Assembly (NCBI RefSeq): GCF_000210895.1
Contig: NC_015964.1
Location: forward strand, 2,005,501-2,069,500
DNA length: 64,000 nt
Origin: Haemophilus parainfluenzae T3T1
Lineage (GTDB): Bacteria; Pseudomonadota; Gammaproteobacteria; Enterobacterales; Pasteurellaceae
Direction: 5' to 3'
A program made the translations under genes and the position numbers. Positions 56,869 to 64,000 of the stretch are shown here, in pieces (the stretch's first letter is position 1; each line of letters starts with the position of its first letter). The notes beneath the pieces are model-generated. The model made no database searches, had not been told where the DNA came from, and worked only from the letters and a program-made list of their open reading frames with translations.

Positions 56869-57369
56869 TTATTTTGTTAAACTTAAAACAACAGATTCCC
56901 CAGCAATCACTTCACCTGATTTTTTCTCGATAGATGAAATTTCATCCATGTTAGAGATAACCACTGGTGTTAAAACTGATTTTGCTTTTGATTCTAATGT
57001 TGCTAAATCAAATTCGATTACTGTGTCGCCGCGTTTTACACTTTGACCTTCGTGTGCGATGCGAGTGAATCCTTCACCTTTTAATTCAACGGTATCAATA
57101 CCGAAGTGAACGAATAATTCAACACCCTCTTTTGATTCCATTGAAAAAGCGTGGTTGGTTTCAAAAATTTTACCAATTACACCATCAACAGGTGCCACAA
57201 TTTTGTTACCTGTTGGGCGAATCGCGATACCATCACCCACGATTTTTTCAGAGAAAACAACATCTGGTACATCTTCGATATTTACAATCTCACCAGAAAG
57301 TGGCGCATAAATTTCTACTTCTACTGATTTGTTTTCTTTTGAACCAAATAATTTGTCAAATAAGCCCAT
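56869..57369 (-). CDS. crr: PTS enzyme IIA-Glc
   Basis: Glucose-type EIIA (166 residues), a phosphocarrier and the main signalling protein for carbon regulation. Its phospho-state controls adenylate cyclase and, in Haemophilus, competence through cAMP. The phosphorylated His is in [15 protein letters not shown], and the second active-site His in TNHAFSMES. It is third in ptsH-ptsI-crr, 59 bp after ptsI. Confidence 0.97.
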   Translation of the reverse strand: MGLFDKLFGSKENKSVEVEIYAPLSGEIVNIEDVPDVVFSEKIVGDGIAIRPTGNKIVAPVDGVIGKIFETNHAFSMESKEGVELFVHFGIDTVELKGEGFTRIAHEGQSVKRGDTVIEFDLATLESKAKSVLTPVVISNMDEISSIEKKSGEVIAGESVVLSLTK

Positions 57370-57428
57370 TTTAATCTCCTATCTATTAAAGATGGCTGGT
57401 ATTTTAACGTAAAACTCTGTTTTTGTAT

Positions 57429-59156
57429 CTAGTTTAACGACTTTTCTGCTAAAAAAGCTTGAATTAATTGCTCAATTTCAGCTGCTGTTGGTTTTTGTAA
57501 TGCTTCATCAGCCAATGCTTTCGCCTCTTGGTAACTCACATGACGCACTAATTTCTTAATATGTGGCACAGAAATCGCACTCATACTAAACTCATCTAAG
57601 CCCATACCAAGTAACAATAAAGTTGCACGTTCATCACCAGCTAACTCACCACACATCCCCGTCCATTTGCCTTCTGCATGGGATGCATCAATCACTTGTT
57701 TAATCAAACCAAGTACTGAAGGTGACATTGGATTGTATAAGTGAGAAATTAATTCGTTACCACGGTCAACGGCTAAGGTATATTGGGTTAAATCGTTTGT
57801 ACCAATACTGAAGAAATCCACTTCTTTGGCTAAGAATTTCGCATTCACTGCTGCAGATGGGGTCTCAACCATGACACCCACTTGGATGTTTTCATCAAAG
57901 GCTTTACCCTCTGCGCGTAATTCTGCTTTTAAGGTTTCAAGCACAGATTTTAACTCTCGAATTTCTTCTACCGAAATAATCATCGGGAACATCACGGCAA
58001 GTTTACCAAATGCAGAAGCACGTAATACCGCTCTTAATTGTGCGTGTAAAATTTCACGACGATCAAGGGCAATACGTACCGCACGCCATCCTAAGAATGG
58101 ATTCATTTCTTTTGGTAAATTTAAATATGGAAGCTCTTTGTCACCACCGATATCCATGGTTCGTAATACCACTAGACGACCTTCCATTGCTTCAACCACT
58201 TCTTTATAAGCAATGAACTGCTCTTCTTCGCTTGGCAATTGATCGCGATCCATAAAGAGGAATTCAGTACGGTATAACCCCACCCCTTCTGCACCATTAC
58301 GATGTGCGCCTTCGCAATCACGAATCGTACCAATATTCGCAACCACCTCCACTTTATGACCATCAAGGGTCACTGCAGGCAAATCTTTTAATTTCGCTAA
58401 TTCTGCTTTTTCTTCAGCAAGTTTTGCTTCTAGTGTTTTTAATTCATCGATTTCAGCTTGAGTCGGATTCACGTAAACACGGTTGTTCACGGCATCTAAA
58501 ATAAGATAATCACCTGTATTCACTCGAGCTGTGACATCATTCGTCCCTACAATGGCCGGCAATTCAAGTGAACGAGCCATAATTGAAGTGTGAGATGTTC
58601 TACCACCAATATCAGTGATAAAACCTAATACTTTTTCTAAGTTTAATTGAGCGGTTTCTGATGGGGTTAAATCGTAAGCCACAAGGATAGACTCTTCGGC
58701 AATATCACCAAGATCTACAATGTGCATACCTAAAATATTTTTGATTAAACGATTACCGATATCACGAATATCACCCGCGCGTTCTTTTAAGTATTCATCA
58801 TCAATTTCAGACAACATTTCAACTTGTTGATCGATGATTTTACTTGCAGCCACACTTGCATTCACTTTGTGTGAACGAAGGTAATCAAGAATTTCTTCTT
58901 CTAATTCTTCATCTTCAAGGATCATTAAATGGCCTTCAAAGATCGCTGCTTTTTCTTCACCTAAAGATTTTAATGCGCGTTGATGAATAGAATTAAGTTG
59001 CTCAACGGCAGCTTCACGGCCCGCATAAAAACGAGCAACCTCTGCGTCAATTTGATCTTCTGAAATTTTTTGGAAATCCAGAACAATTTTTTCTTCTTTT
59101 AATACTAAAGCTTTACCAAAAACGATACCTGGTGATGCTGGGATACCTGTAATCAT
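57429..59156 (-). CDS. ptsI: PTS enzyme I
   Basis: PEP-protein phosphotransferase (575 residues), the first step of the sugar PTS. The phosphorylated His lies in [18 protein letters not shown] (about residue 190). The PEP-binding part includes [41 protein letters not shown] and the C-terminal Cys in [12 protein letters not shown]. It follows ptsH by 78 bp, a gap that contains a 10-bp stem-loop. Confidence 0.97.
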   Translation of the reverse strand: MITGIPASPGIVFGKALVLKEEKIVLDFQKISEDQIDAEVARFYAGREAAVEQLNSIHQRALKSLGEEKAAIFEGHLMILEDEELEEEILDYLRSHKVNASVAASKIIDQQVEMLSEIDDEYLKERAGDIRDIGNRLIKNILGMHIVDLGDIAEESILVAYDLTPSETAQLNLEKVLGFITDIGGRTSHTSIMARSLELPAIVGTNDVTARVNTGDYLILDAVNNRVYVNPTQAEIDELKTLEAKLAEEKAELAKLKDLPAVTLDGHKVEVVANIGTIRDCEGAHRNGAEGVGLYRTEFLFMDRDQLPSEEEQFIAYKEVVEAMEGRLVVLRTMDIGGDKELPYLNLPKEMNPFLGWRAVRIALDRREILHAQLRAVLRASAFGKLAVMFPMIISVEEIRELKSVLETLKAELRAEGKAFDENIQVGVMVETPSAAVNAKFLAKEVDFFSIGTNDLTQYTLAVDRGNELISHLYNPMSPSVLGLIKQVIDASHAEGKWTGMCGELAGDERATLLLLGMGLDEFSMSAISVPHIKKLVRHVSYQEAKALADEALQKPTAAEIEQLIQAFLAEKSLN

Positions 59157-59198
59157 AATTTTACATTCCGAAATAATTTATTAAAGGCTAAATAAACA

Positions 59199-59228
59199 AT
59201 AGCCACAGAATAGGAATCCTGTGGCTAT
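59199..59228 (-). other. Intercistronic hairpin ptsH-ptsI
   Basis: ATAGCCACAG and its complement with a 10-nt loop, 6 bp after ptsH; the minus strand continues TGTTTATTTAG. It could be a leaky terminator or RNA processing site giving more HPr than enzyme I. Confidence 0.55.
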
Positions 59229-59234
59229 CGTCAA

Positions 59235-59492
59235 TTATTCTAAAGTAGGAATTAATGCTACTAAATGTTCAACGGCTTGTTGTTCGTCTTCACCTTCAGC
59301 CGAGATGGTGATTACAGTTCCTTGCGTCAAACCTAAGGTTTGTAGCTTAAATAAGCTTTTCGCACTTGCACTTTTTCCACCAGAAGTGACTGTTACATCA
59401 GAAGCAAACGCTTTAGCTTCTTTAACAAATTGCGCCGCTGGACGGGTGTGTAAACCATTAGGGGCTGTAATTTCTACATCTTTTGAGAACAT
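59235..59492 (-). CDS. ptsH: PTS phosphocarrier protein HPr
   Basis: HPr (85 residues), which carries phosphate from enzyme I to the sugar-specific EIIA proteins. The active His15 is in [16 protein letters not shown] and the conserved Ser46-region motif is [16 protein letters not shown]. It is the first gene of the pts operon; the start ATG follows AGAGGTAAC. A promoter and CRP-like site are visible upstream. Confidence 0.97.
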   Translation of the reverse strand: MFSKDVEITAPNGLHTRPAAQFVKEAKAFASDVTVTSGGKSASAKSLFKLQTLGLTQGTVITISAEGEDEQQAVEHLVALIPTLE

Positions 59493-59551
59493 AATGTTAC
59501 CTCTATTTAATAATAGTAAAATTTAAGCAATTTAATCTATAAATCGTTGGT

Positions 59552-59580
59552 AGTATCGCTATTAAATGCCCAATAATCAA
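59552..59580 (-). promoter_or_regulatory. ptsH promoter
   Basis: TTGATT (complement of 59575-59580), a 17-bp spacer and GATACT (complement of 59552-59557) on the minus strand, about 60 bp before ptsH. Confidence 0.5.
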
Positions 59581-59597
59581 GGCAAAACACAAAAAAA

Positions 59598-59613
59598 ATT
59601 GAGCTACATCACA
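59598..59613 (-). promoter_or_regulatory. CRP-like site upstream of ptsH
   Basis: TGTGATGTAGCTCAAT on the minus strand: a perfect left half-site and weak right half (12 of 16). Its centre lies about 60 bp upstream of the start predicted from the promoter, fitting class I activation. E. coli pts is also CRP-activated. Confidence 0.55.
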
Positions 59614-59654
59614 AAATTTAAACCTTTGCATACCTAATTTGAGTAAAAGATATA

Positions 59655-60692
59655 CTACGCAGAAAAATGACGTTGTGATTTCGTCTCACTCAAGCTTTCA
59701 ATGAGGCGATGATAATTCTCATAGCGTATCGGTGAAATCCGACCTGCTTCAACAGCCTCACGTAATGCACAACCTGGATCATTCAAATGTTTACAATCAC
59801 GGAACTTACACGTGCCTAGGACATATTGAAATTCACGATAGCCTTTGGTGATCTGATCTGGCTCCAAATGCCATAAACCAAACTCACGAATACCTGGTGA
59901 ATCAATCAAATTGCCGCCTTGTGGCAAATGATATAAACGAGAAGAAGTTGTGGTATGTTGCCCCAAGCCTGAGGTTTCACTGATGCCACCGACTTGCGCA
60001 TTGACCGTTGGTAAAATATGGTTAATTAAACTGGATTTGCCGACCCCTGACTGTCCCACAAAAATGGATGTTCCGTCACTTAAAAGTGCGGTCAATTTTT
60101 CCATATTTTTTCCGGTTTCAGCAGAAATGATGATGGTCTGATAACCAATATCACGATAAATCTGTAACTGGCTTTCCACTTCCTGCTCTTGCTCGGCATC
60201 CAGTAAATCGCCTTTATTCACCACAATGACAGGTTCGATCCCCGCATTTTCACACACCACTAAATAACGATCGATAATATTGAGTGAAAGCACTGGCACA
60301 ACGGCTGAGACAATAATAATACGATCGATATTGGCCGCAATCGGTTTCAGCCCATCATAATAATCTGGACGAGCAATTTCATTTTGTCTTGGGTGAATAG
60401 CTTCAATCACGCCACTCACACCTTGGAGCTGTTCATTACCTTGCCGCCAAATCACTTTATCTCCAACCACGAGACTAGAAAGTGTACGACGTAAATTACA
60501 GCGGAAAATTTCGCCTTGTGCATTTTCTACATCTGCATGAACTGAATAACGCGTAACGACTACCCCATCTTGACTTTCGCCTAGCATATCATCTTGCCAT
60601 TCCACTTCTTTCTTCTTGTGGCGATGCAAGGCTTTCGCGTTATTTGATTGAATTCGACGAGTTTGATTTTGCGTTAGTTTACGTTTGCTCAT
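59655..60692 (-). CDS. rsgA: Ribosome small-subunit GTPase A
   Basis: Circularly permuted GTPase (345 residues) that helps 30S maturation. The order is diagnostic: an OB-fold first (about 60-115), then G4 (VVNKGDL) before G1 ([12 protein letters not shown]) and G3 (DSPGIREFG), and a C-terminal zinc knuckle ([16 protein letters not shown]). I start at [15 protein letters not shown] (60692); an upstream in-frame start would cross the divergent orn promoter. An uptake sequence touches the start region. It is divergent from orn. Confidence 0.95.
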   Translation of the reverse strand: MSKRKLTQNQTRRIQSNNAKALHRHKKKEVEWQDDMLGESQDGVVVTRYSVHADVENAQGEIFRCNLRRTLSSLVVGDKVIWRQGNEQLQGVSGVIEAIHPRQNEIARPDYYDGLKPIAANIDRIIIVSAVVPVLSLNIIDRYLVVCENAGIEPVIVVNKGDLLDAEQEQEVESQLQIYRDIGYQTIIISAETGKNMEKLTALLSDGTSIFVGQSGVGKSSLINHILPTVNAQVGGISETSGLGQHTTTSSRLYHLPQGGNLIDSPGIREFGLWHLEPDQITKGYREFQYVLGTCKFRDCKHLNDPGCALREAVEAGRISPIRYENYHRLIESLSETKSQRHFSA

Positions 60693-60767
60693 AAAGTGCG
60701 GTCGTTTTTTCCGATGTTTTTCGTTAAAATAAACGGGATTAAAAATGTTTATAGGATACCTTATATT

Positions 60768-61316
60768 ATGCAATTAGATAAACAAAATCTGATTTGGATC
60801 GATTTAGAAATGACCGGATTAGATCCTGAAAAAGAACGCATTATTGAAATTGCGACCATTGTGACCGATAAAGATCTCAATATTTTAGCTGAAGGACCTG
60901 TGATTGCGGTGCATCAAAGTGATGAATTATTAAACAAAATGTCCGAATGGTGCGTAAAAACCCACACAGCGAATGGCTTAGTGGAACGTGTTAAAGCGAG
61001 CAAAATTACTGAGCGTGCAGCTGAATTACAAACATTAGATTTTTTAAAACGTTGGGTACCAAAAGGCGCTTCACCGATTTGTGGTAATAGCATCGCCCAA
61101 GATAAACGCTTTCTTTATAAATACATGCCTGATTTAGCAGATTATTTCCACTATCGTCATGTGGATGTCAGCACATTAAAAGAATTGGCTTCTCGCTGGA
61201 AACCAGAGATTTTAGACGGGTTCAAAAAAGGTAATACCCATCTAGCCCTTGATGATATTCGAGAATCAATTAAAGAGTTAGCTTACTACCGTGAGCACTT
61301 TATTAATCTGGGTTGA
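60768..61316 (+). CDS. orn: Oligoribonuclease
   Basis: DEDDh 3'-5' exonuclease (182 residues) that degrades 2-5-nt RNAs and linear dinucleotides such as pGpG. Seen: [20 protein letters not shown] with the first DE pair, [16 protein letters not shown], and [14 protein letters not shown] with the last His/Asp. The start [10 protein letters not shown] (60768) is chosen because it matches the family N-terminus; the longer frame begins inside the rsgA leader. Confidence 0.96.
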   Translation: MQLDKQNLIWIDLEMTGLDPEKERIIEIATIVTDKDLNILAEGPVIAVHQSDELLNKMSEWCVKTHTANGLVERVKASKITERAAELQTLDFLKRWVPKGASPICGNSIAQDKRFLYKYMPDLADYFHYRHVDVSTLKELASRWKPEILDGFKKGNTHLALDDIRESIKELAYYREHFINLG

Positions 61317-61356
61317 TGAAAACTTAGGCAAACTCAATCATTTGCGAAATCTGCGC

Positions 61357-61384
61357 TTGCGTTGAATAAATTTTTTCGTATAAT
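61357..61384 (+). promoter_or_regulatory. tRNA-Gly promoter
   Basis: TTGCGT (61357-61362), 16 bp and consensus TATAAT (61379-61384), 25 bp before the first tRNA. Confidence 0.7.
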
Positions 61385-61409
61385 GTTGCCTCATTCACCA
61401 ATGTGAAAT

Positions 61410-61485
<76 letters not shown>

Positions 61486-61505
61486 AATTTTCACATGAAT
61501 GCCCT

Positions 61506-61581
<76 letters not shown>

Positions 61582-61588
61582 AATTCTC

Positions 61589-61614
61589 AATCCGTTGCTG
61601 AAAAGCAGCGGATT
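61589..61614 (+). terminator. tRNA-Gly operon terminator
   Basis: AATCCGTTGCT pairs with AGCAGCGGATT (one G.U pair) around a GAAA tetraloop, followed by a T-run. Confidence 0.85.
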
Positions 61615-61697
61615 TTTTTATTGTATTTTCCCTACATATTCCCTTCAAAATACGATAAAATCCCTCAGAAACTTTAACCTAAAAAATCACTCTAAGA

Positions 61698-62168
61698 ATG
61701 ACCGAATTAACCCAATACATTCCTGATGAAGGCACGATGCTCCGTTTTGGTAAAAAACTCGCAGAAGTGCTTGTAAAACAACCGAAAGATAACGCCATTG
61801 TGCTTTATTTTAATGGTGATCTTGGTGCAGGGAAAACCACCCTGACTCGTGGAATGGTGCAAGGTTTAGGCTACCAAGGCAATGTCAAAAGTCCTACTTA
61901 CACGTTAGTAGAAGAATATAGCATTGCAGGGAAAATGATTTATCACTTTGATTTATATCGTCTTGCCGATCCTGAAGAATTGGAATTTATGGGCATTCGT
62001 GATTATTTCAGCCAAAATTGTATCTGCTTAATCGAATGGGCAGAAAAAGGTGAGGGCATCTTGCCTGAGCCTGATTTATTGGTGAATATTGATTATTACG
62101 ACGATGCTCGCAACATTACACTAATTGCTCAAAACTCAGTGGGCGAGCATATTTTGACACAACTATAA
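61698..62168 (+). CDS. tsaE: tRNA threonylcarbamoyladenosine biosynthesis ATPase TsaE
   Basis: P-loop ATPase (156 residues) that works with TsaB and TsaD to make t6A in ANN-decoding tRNAs. Walker A is [14 protein letters not shown] (about residue 40), followed by [12 protein letters not shown] and [17 protein letters not shown]. It lies just upstream of amiB, the common tsaE-amiB-mutL order, with 11 bp to the amiB ATG. Confidence 0.95.
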   Translation: MTELTQYIPDEGTMLRFGKKLAEVLVKQPKDNAIVLYFNGDLGAGKTTLTRGMVQGLGYQGNVKSPTYTLVEEYSIAGKMIYHFDLYRLADPEELEFMGIRDYFSQNCICLIEWAEKGEGILPEPDLLVNIDYYDDARNITLIAQNSVGEHILTQL

Positions 62169-62179
62169 AATTGATTTAC

Positions 62180-63793
62180 ATGAAAGCAAAATTTTCGTTT
62201 CTTTTTGGAATATTTTCTCTAATTTCTACTACCGTATTTGCCGCACCACAATGGACAATTGCCATTGATCCCGGCCACGGCGGTAAAGATCCCGGTGCTA
62301 TCGGAAAAAATTTAGGCATTTATGAAAAAAATGTCACCCTTTCTATCGCGCGAGAATTAAAAGCCTTATTAGATAAAGATCCTAATTTCAAAGGTGTTTT
62401 AACACGCAGTAGCGATTACTACATTTCCGTGCCAGAACGTTCTGAAATCGCACGTAAATATAAAGCAAATTTCCTTGTGTCTATCCATGCTGACTCCTCT
62501 CTCAATGCAGACCAACGTGGCGCATCTGTTTGGGTGCTATCCAATCGCCGTGCCAACGATGAAATGGGTCAATGGTTAGAAGATGATGAAAAACGCTCTG
62601 AGCTTTTAGGTGGCGCAGGAAAAGTACTTTCCAATAACAATGACAAATATTTAGATCAAACTGTACTCGACCTACAATTTGGTCACAGCCAACGTACAGG
62701 CTACGAACTTGGTAACAGCATTTTACGTCGCTTTGCTCGCGTAACCTCCTTAAGTCGCAGCACGCCACAACATGCGAGCCTTGGCGTATTGCGTTCACCC
62801 GATATTCCTTCTGTTCTGGTGGAAACAGGTTTCCTTTCCAATATGGAAGAAGAACAAAAACTGAATACCATTGCTTATCGTCGTCGTATTGCTTATATGA
62901 TTTACGAAGGTTTGGTTGCTTATCGTAATGGTAATTTAAAAGCGATTGCAGTCCCACCTAGTGATGAGCAAGACAGCAAATCTACAAAATCAAACGATAA
63001 AAACAATGAAAAATCTGACCGCACTTCAGATGTCAAAGACAGCGGTATTCGCCATAAAGTGAAACCCGGTGAAAGCATTGGTAGTCTGGCGAACAAATAT
63101 GATGTCAAAGTCAGCGAAATCATTGAGTTAAATAAACTGAAACGCAAAGAACTTTGGTTAAATGAAACCATTAAGATTCCTGATAATGGCAAAGGCAAAA
63201 AAGCGGAAGAGCCAACTAAAAAAGAAGAGAAAAACACTGAAAAATCAGACCGCACTTCCGATGTCAAAGACAGCGGCGTCCGTCATAAAGTGAAACCAGG
63301 TGAAAGCATTGGTAGTCTGGCGAACAAATATGATGTAAAAGTCAGTGAAATTATTGAATTAAATAAACTAAAACGTAAAGAACTTTGGCTGAATGAAACC
63401 ATCAAAATTCCAGATAACGGCAAGGGTAAAAAGGTAGAAGAAAAACCTAAATCGGATGATAAAACCAAAGCCGATAATAAAGGAAAAAACAGCAAAATTG
63501 TTGAAGCTGAAAAAGCGGTTTCTAAAAAAGATCAAAAACAAGAAAAAGCTGAGAATAAAAAAGAGCCTGAGAAAAAAGGTAACGATAAAAAAGAGACTTC
63601 TTCAAAAGGAAATGAGAAGAAAGATGATGGCAAGAAAGAACCCCCGCTTTACCATACAGTGAAAGCCGATCAAACTATCTATGCCATCTCTCGTGAATAC
63701 AATGTACCGGTTAACCGTCTTTTAAAACTGAACCCAACATTGAAAAACGGCAAAGTCGTGACTGGGCAAAAAATCAAACTTAAAGAAAAATAA
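62180..63793 (+). CDS. amiB: N-acetylmuramoyl-L-alanine amidase AmiB with three LysM domains
   Basis: Periplasmic cell-separation amidase (537 residues). The signal peptide ends about residue 21 (TVFAA). The amidase_3 domain (about 24-250) has zinc/catalytic residues in [27 protein letters not shown] and [10 protein letters not shown]. Three LysM modules follow. The first two (from about 290 and 367) are nearly identical, produced by a 231-bp tandem duplication; the third ([17 protein letters not shown]) is divergent. A Lys/Glu-rich linker precedes it. I use the ATG at 62180 rather than the TTG three codons earlier. It is followed by mutL after 8 bp. Confidence 0.95.
   Translation: MKAKFSFLFGIFSLISTTVFAAPQWTIAIDPGHGGKDPGAIGKNLGIYEKNVTLSIARELKALLDKDPNFKGVLTRSSDYYISVPERSEIARKYKANFLVSIHADSSLNADQRGASVWVLSNRRANDEMGQWLEDDEKRSELLGGAGKVLSNNNDKYLDQTVLDLQFGHSQRTGYELGNSILRRFARVTSLSRSTPQHASLGVLRSPDIPSVLVETGFLSNMEEEQKLNTIAYRRRIAYMIYEGLVAYRNGNLKAIAVPPSDEQDSKSTKSNDKNNEKSDRTSDVKDSGIRHKVKPGESIGSLANKYDVKVSEIIELNKLKRKELWLNETIKIPDNGKGKKAEEPTKKEEKNTEKSDRTSDVKDSGVRHKVKPGESIGSLANKYDVKVSEIIELNKLKRKELWLNETIKIPDNGKGKKVEEKPKSDDKTKADNKGKNSKIVEAEKAVSKKDQKQEKAENKKEPEKKGNDKKETSSKGNEKKDDGKKEPPLYHTVKADQTIYAISREYNVPVNRLLKLNPTLKNGKVVTGQKIKLKEK
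63003..63465 (+). repeat. Tandem 231-bp duplication inside amiB
   Basis: Two consecutive 231-bp (77-codon) units encode [30 protein letters not shown] and [19 protein letters not shown] with only a few differences. Each unit carries one uptake-sequence core, at 63018 and 63249, exactly 231 bp apart. Confidence 0.85.
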
Positions 63794-63801
63794 GGAATCC
63801 T

Positions 63802-64000
63802 ATGGCAATCAAAATTCTTTCTCCACAGCTGGCTAATCAGATTGCCGCAGGTGAAGTGGTCGAACGCCCTGCCTCTGTGGTGAAAGAATTAGTGGAAAAC
63901 AGCCTTGATGCTGGTGCCAATAAAATTCATATTGATATTGAAAATGGTGGCGCCAGTCTGATTCGTATTCGAGATAATGGCAGTGGCATTCCTAAAGAAG
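63802..64000 (+). CDS. mutL: DNA mismatch repair protein MutL, N-terminal part
   Basis: The first 66 codons of MutL, cut by the window end. The GHKL ATPase motifs are visible: [20 protein letters not shown] with the catalytic Glu and Asn, SLDAGANKI, and [11 protein letters not shown]. It lies 8 bp after amiB in the tsaE-amiB-mutL order. Confidence 0.97.
   Translation, partial: MAIKILSPQLANQIAAGEVVERPASVVKELVENSLDAGANKIHIDIENGGASLIRIRDNGSGIPKE

Noticed and set aside
60696-60773. Overlapping N-terminal extensions of rsgA and orn
   Set aside because: Both arise from open frames through the shared divergent promoter; the family starts are internal (60692 and 60768).

Overview
The window is a contiguous piece of chromosome from a Haemophilus-type member of the Pasteurellaceae, most likely Haemophilus parainfluenzae or a close relative. 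The main evidence is the DNA uptake sequence: I counted 53 perfect copies of the Hin-type core AAGTGCGGT or its complement, about one per 1.2 kb, close to the density known for H. influenzae. Gene content and neighbourhoods (comNOPQ-recC, ptsHI-crr, thiBPQ, rsgA/orn, lemA, ompA P5) fit the same group. A lacZ gene and metY set it apart from what I recall of H. influenzae Rd. Species assignment is inference.

Layout. 1-7.7 kb: an NlpC/P60 lipoprotein, the pyruvate dehydrogenase operon aceE-aceF-lpdA (minus strand) and mgsA. 7.7-14.5 kb: a YdgA-like protein, dnaK with a clear sigma-32 promoter, then an effector-binding-domain protein and metY lying between dnaK and dnaJ. 14.6-18.1 kb: molybdate uptake modABC with its divergent regulator modE. 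18.2-27 kb: nrdR-ribD-degS-yfbR, and the competence pilin-like operon comNOPQ followed by recC, with a near-ideal CRP-S site. 27.2-32.5 kb: suhB, bioB and the thiamine transporter thiBPQ behind a TPP riboswitch. 32.6-36.1 kb: grxD, two TPM-domain proteins, lemA and ompA. 36.5-42.4 kb: a YdiJ-type FAD/Fe-S oxidoreductase, menI-like thioesterase, hemH, a cluster of palindromic repeats and a major porin.

42.7-48.7 kb: valS, an accessory pocket, and holC. The pocket holds two paralogues of the ac4C amidohydrolase YqfB, an unrecognised 129-residue protein, a YceK-like lipoprotein, a small membrane protein and a Lys/Glu-rich lipoprotein. It is the most unusual part of the window: the valS start region is duplicated on the far side of one yqfB module, and the two yqfB paralogues carry uptake sequences of two different dialects just upstream of their starts.

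48.9-64 kb: fumC, a chalcone-isomerase-like secreted protein, rimK/grxA, an orphan lacZ, then ptsH-ptsI-crr-manA, rsgA, orn, two identical tRNA-Gly genes, tsaE, amiB and the start of mutL.

Together the genes cover central carbon metabolism and sugar uptake (PDH, PTS, manA, fumC, lacZ). Several of these have CRP-like sites at sensible distances from visible promoters, and competence (comNOPQ) has the Sxy-dependent variant of the site. Terminators are often built from inverted pairs of uptake sequences at convergent gene ends. I found no prophage, CRISPR array, transposase or complete mobile element.
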